Positions 6,251-7,338 of a DNA stretch of 7,338 bases are shown one piece after another. Source of the stretch: Oscillospiraceae bacterium (GTDB lineage: Bacteria > Bacillota > Clostridia > Oscillospirales > Oscillospiraceae). Position numbers and translations under genes: made by a program. Numbering within the stretch: position 1 is the stretch's first letter; every line of letters begins with the position of its first letter. The stretch spans positions 1-7,338 of the forward strand of contig JAFNXT010000155.1 of assembly GCA_017378975.1 (NCBI GenBank). Direction: 5' to 3'. The notes beneath the pieces were generated by a model. The model was not told where the DNA came from. It saw only the letters and a program-made list of their open reading frames with translations, and did not search any database.

Positions 6251-6279
6251 ATTATAACCGATAGATCTCCGATCGTCAA
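6251..6279 (-). promoter_or_regulatory. rnpB promoter
   Basis: On the minus strand TTGACG (6279-6274), a 17-nt spacer and a perfect TATAAT (6256-6251). The predicted start, G at 6245 or 6244, coincides with the first P1 base, which supports both the promoter and the RNA 5' end. Such a near-consensus promoter fits a highly transcribed stable RNA. Confidence 0.9.
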
Positions 6280-6285
6280 ACAGTC

Positions 6286-6314
6286 TTGAAAAATCTTTCG
6301 GTTCGGGATATACT
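6286..6314 (+). promoter_or_regulatory. murD promoter
   Basis: TTGAAA (6286-6291), a 17-nt spacer and TATACT (6309-6314). The expected start is near 6320, giving an ~85-nt leader. Its -35 box is only 6 bp from the -35 box of the divergent rnpB promoter, so two polymerases could hardly bind at once. Confidence 0.85.
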
Positions 6315-6392
6315 ATATGGGACAGGACCGCTGTGAGGGCGATGAAGGCACCGGTGTCTACGATGTGGATCGTCCGAAGTCCGGTCGGAAAT

Positions 6393-6397
6393 GAGGA
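6393..6397 (+). promoter_or_regulatory. Ribosome binding site of murD
   Basis: GAGGA ends 7 nt before ATG 6405 and 13 nt before the in-frame ATG 6411, so it favours 6405 as the start. Confidence 0.65.
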
Positions 6398-6404
6398 TGT
6401 GTTT

Positions 6405-7338
6405 ATGCAGATGACGTTCGACGAATATTTCTCCTCCCTGAAGGGGAAGGAGATCGCGGTCCTTGGGCTGGGTGTCAGCAACCGCCCGCTGGTCCGTTTG
6501 CTTTTGGAATATGGATGCCGGGTCACCGGCTGTGACCGGACCGATCGGGAGAAGGTCGATCCGGAGGTGCTGGAGCTGGAGCGGCTGGGATGCCGGTTGT
6601 CTCTGGGCGCCGGATATCTGGACGGGATCCGGGCAGAGCTGGTGTTCCGTACCCCGGGCATGCATCCCGGCAACCCGGCGCTGGAGGCTCTTCGGGCAGG
6701 CGGCGCAGAGGTCACCAGTGAGATGGAGGTGTTCTTCTCCGTCTGTCCCTGTCACACCATCGCCGTGACCGGCTCTGACGGCAAGACCACGACCACCACT
6801 CTGATCTCCGAGATGCTCAAGGCCGCAGGCTACACCGTGTGGCTTGGTGGCAACATCGGCACTCCCTTGCTGCCTTTGTGCCGCCAGATGAAGGCGGAGG
6901 ACTATGCGGTGGTGGAGCTGAGCTCCTTCCAGCTCATGGACATGACCCACAGCCCCCAGCGGGCGGTGGTGACCAATCTGGCCCCCAACCATCTGGATGT
7001 CCATAAGGATATGGATGAGTATGTCTGGGCAAAGCAGAATATTTACCGCTTCCAAAAGGATTCGGATCTTCTGGTCGTCAATGCCGACAATGATTTGACG
7101 AAGGACCTTAAAGGTCCCGGCATTACCCGCAGCTTTTCCCGGCAGGGCAAAAACGTACACATCCGTCTGGAGGGGGATATGATCCTCCGGGATGGACAGC
7201 CGGTGCTGGATAAGAAGGACATTCTGATCCCCGGCGAACATAATGTGGAAAATTACATGGCAGCCATTGCGGCGGTGGAAGGCCTGGTGGAAGACGAGGT
7301 CATCCGTCAGGTGGCCCGGACATTCGGCGGCGTGGAGC
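6405..7338 (+). CDS. murD: UDP-N-acetylmuramoyl-L-alanine--D-glutamate ligase, 3'-truncated by window edge
   Basis: MurD adds D-glutamate to UDP-MurNAc-L-Ala in the cytoplasm, using ATP, in peptidoglycan precursor synthesis. 311 residues are visible of the ~450 expected; the C-terminal ligand domain is mostly cut off. The N-terminal Rossmann-like UDP-binding domain starts with KGKEIAVLGLGVSNRPLV (13-30). The central Mur ligase domain has the ATP loop GSDGKTTTTTLI (123-134), GGNIGTPLL (148-156), ELSSFQL (171-177), NLAPNHLDVH (191-200) and K210 in the YVWAKQNIY segment, the position of the carbamylated lysine. GEHNVEN (277-283) marks the start of the C-terminal domain. GVSNRPL and SSFQL distinguish MurD from MurC, MurE and MurF. 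The loop has Asp where E. coli MurD has Asn. The start at 6405 rests on ribosome-site spacing; an in-frame ATG at 6342 would add 21 residues but is less likely. Confidence 0.95.
   Translation, partial: MQMTFDEYFSSLKGKEIAVLGLGVSNRPLVRLLLEYGCRVTGCDRTDREKVDPEVLELERLGCRLSLGAGYLDGIRAELVFRTPGMHPGNPALEALRAGGAEVTSEMEVFFSVCPCHTIAVTGSDGKTTTTTLISEMLKAAGYTVWLGGNIGTPLLPLCRQMKAEDYAVVELSSFQLMDMTHSPQRAVVTNLAPNHLDVHKDMDEYVWAKQNIYRFQKDSDLLVVNADNDLTKDLKGPGITRSFSRQGKNVHIRLEGDMILRDGQPVLDKKDILIPGEHNVENYMAAIAAVEGLVEDEVIRQVARTFGGVE

Noticed and set aside
5764..6289. Small open frames on both strands across the rnpB region
   Set aside because: They translate the conserved RNase P RNA and the palindrome, not protein.
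6276..7241. 321-codon open frame on the minus strand opposite murD
   Set aside because: It is antisense to conserved MurD motifs and its end runs across the murD promoter.

Overview
The window is about 60% G+C with short A+T-rich gaps at promoters. Strong AGGAGG-type ribosome sites, sigma-A promoters, an Obg close to Firmicutes Obg, and clostridial-style Ig-like and Flg_new repeats in a secreted protein point to a high-GC gut clostridium, probably Oscillospiraceae (Oscillibacter/Flavonifractor-like). The taxon is an inference; no 16S or other marker is present.

Layout. (1) The window opens inside obgE, whose first ~35-40 codons are missing. It ends at an intrinsic terminator that physically overlaps a strong promoter for the next gene. 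(2) An AraC-family regulator carries an unusual extra N-terminal cupin-like region. (3) A VTC-fold polyphosphate polymerase-like protein overlaps by 14 nt a DUF4956 membrane protein; this two-gene membrane module recurs in Firmicutes. (4) A long palindrome, then a promoter with a structured leader, precede a 537-aa secreted protein. That protein has a putative Cys/His (papain-like fold) domain, an SH3-like domain, an Ig-like domain, an InlB/Flg_new repeat and a degenerate cell-wall-binding repeat. (5) A second palindrome with the same core, in opposite orientation, lies between that gene and rnpB (RNase P RNA) on the minus strand. (6) rnpB and murD are divergently transcribed from back-to-back consensus promoters only 6 bp apart. 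murD runs off the right edge.

How it fits together. obgE, rnpB and murD are housekeeping genes (ribosome/GTPase, tRNA maturation, peptidoglycan). The regulator, the VTC-DUF4956 pair and the secreted protein form an accessory, envelope-directed block between them. The regulator may control the VTC pair: they are co-oriented, separated by 129 bp, with a short dyad and no clear terminator in the gap. The secreted-protein gene sits exactly between two related palindromes in inverted orientation, the least ordinary structure here. I see no CRISPR, transposase, tRNA or phage gene. No wholly new system is evident; the best leads are the palindrome family, the VTC-DUF4956 module with its odd regulator, and the unassigned N-terminal domain of the secreted protein.
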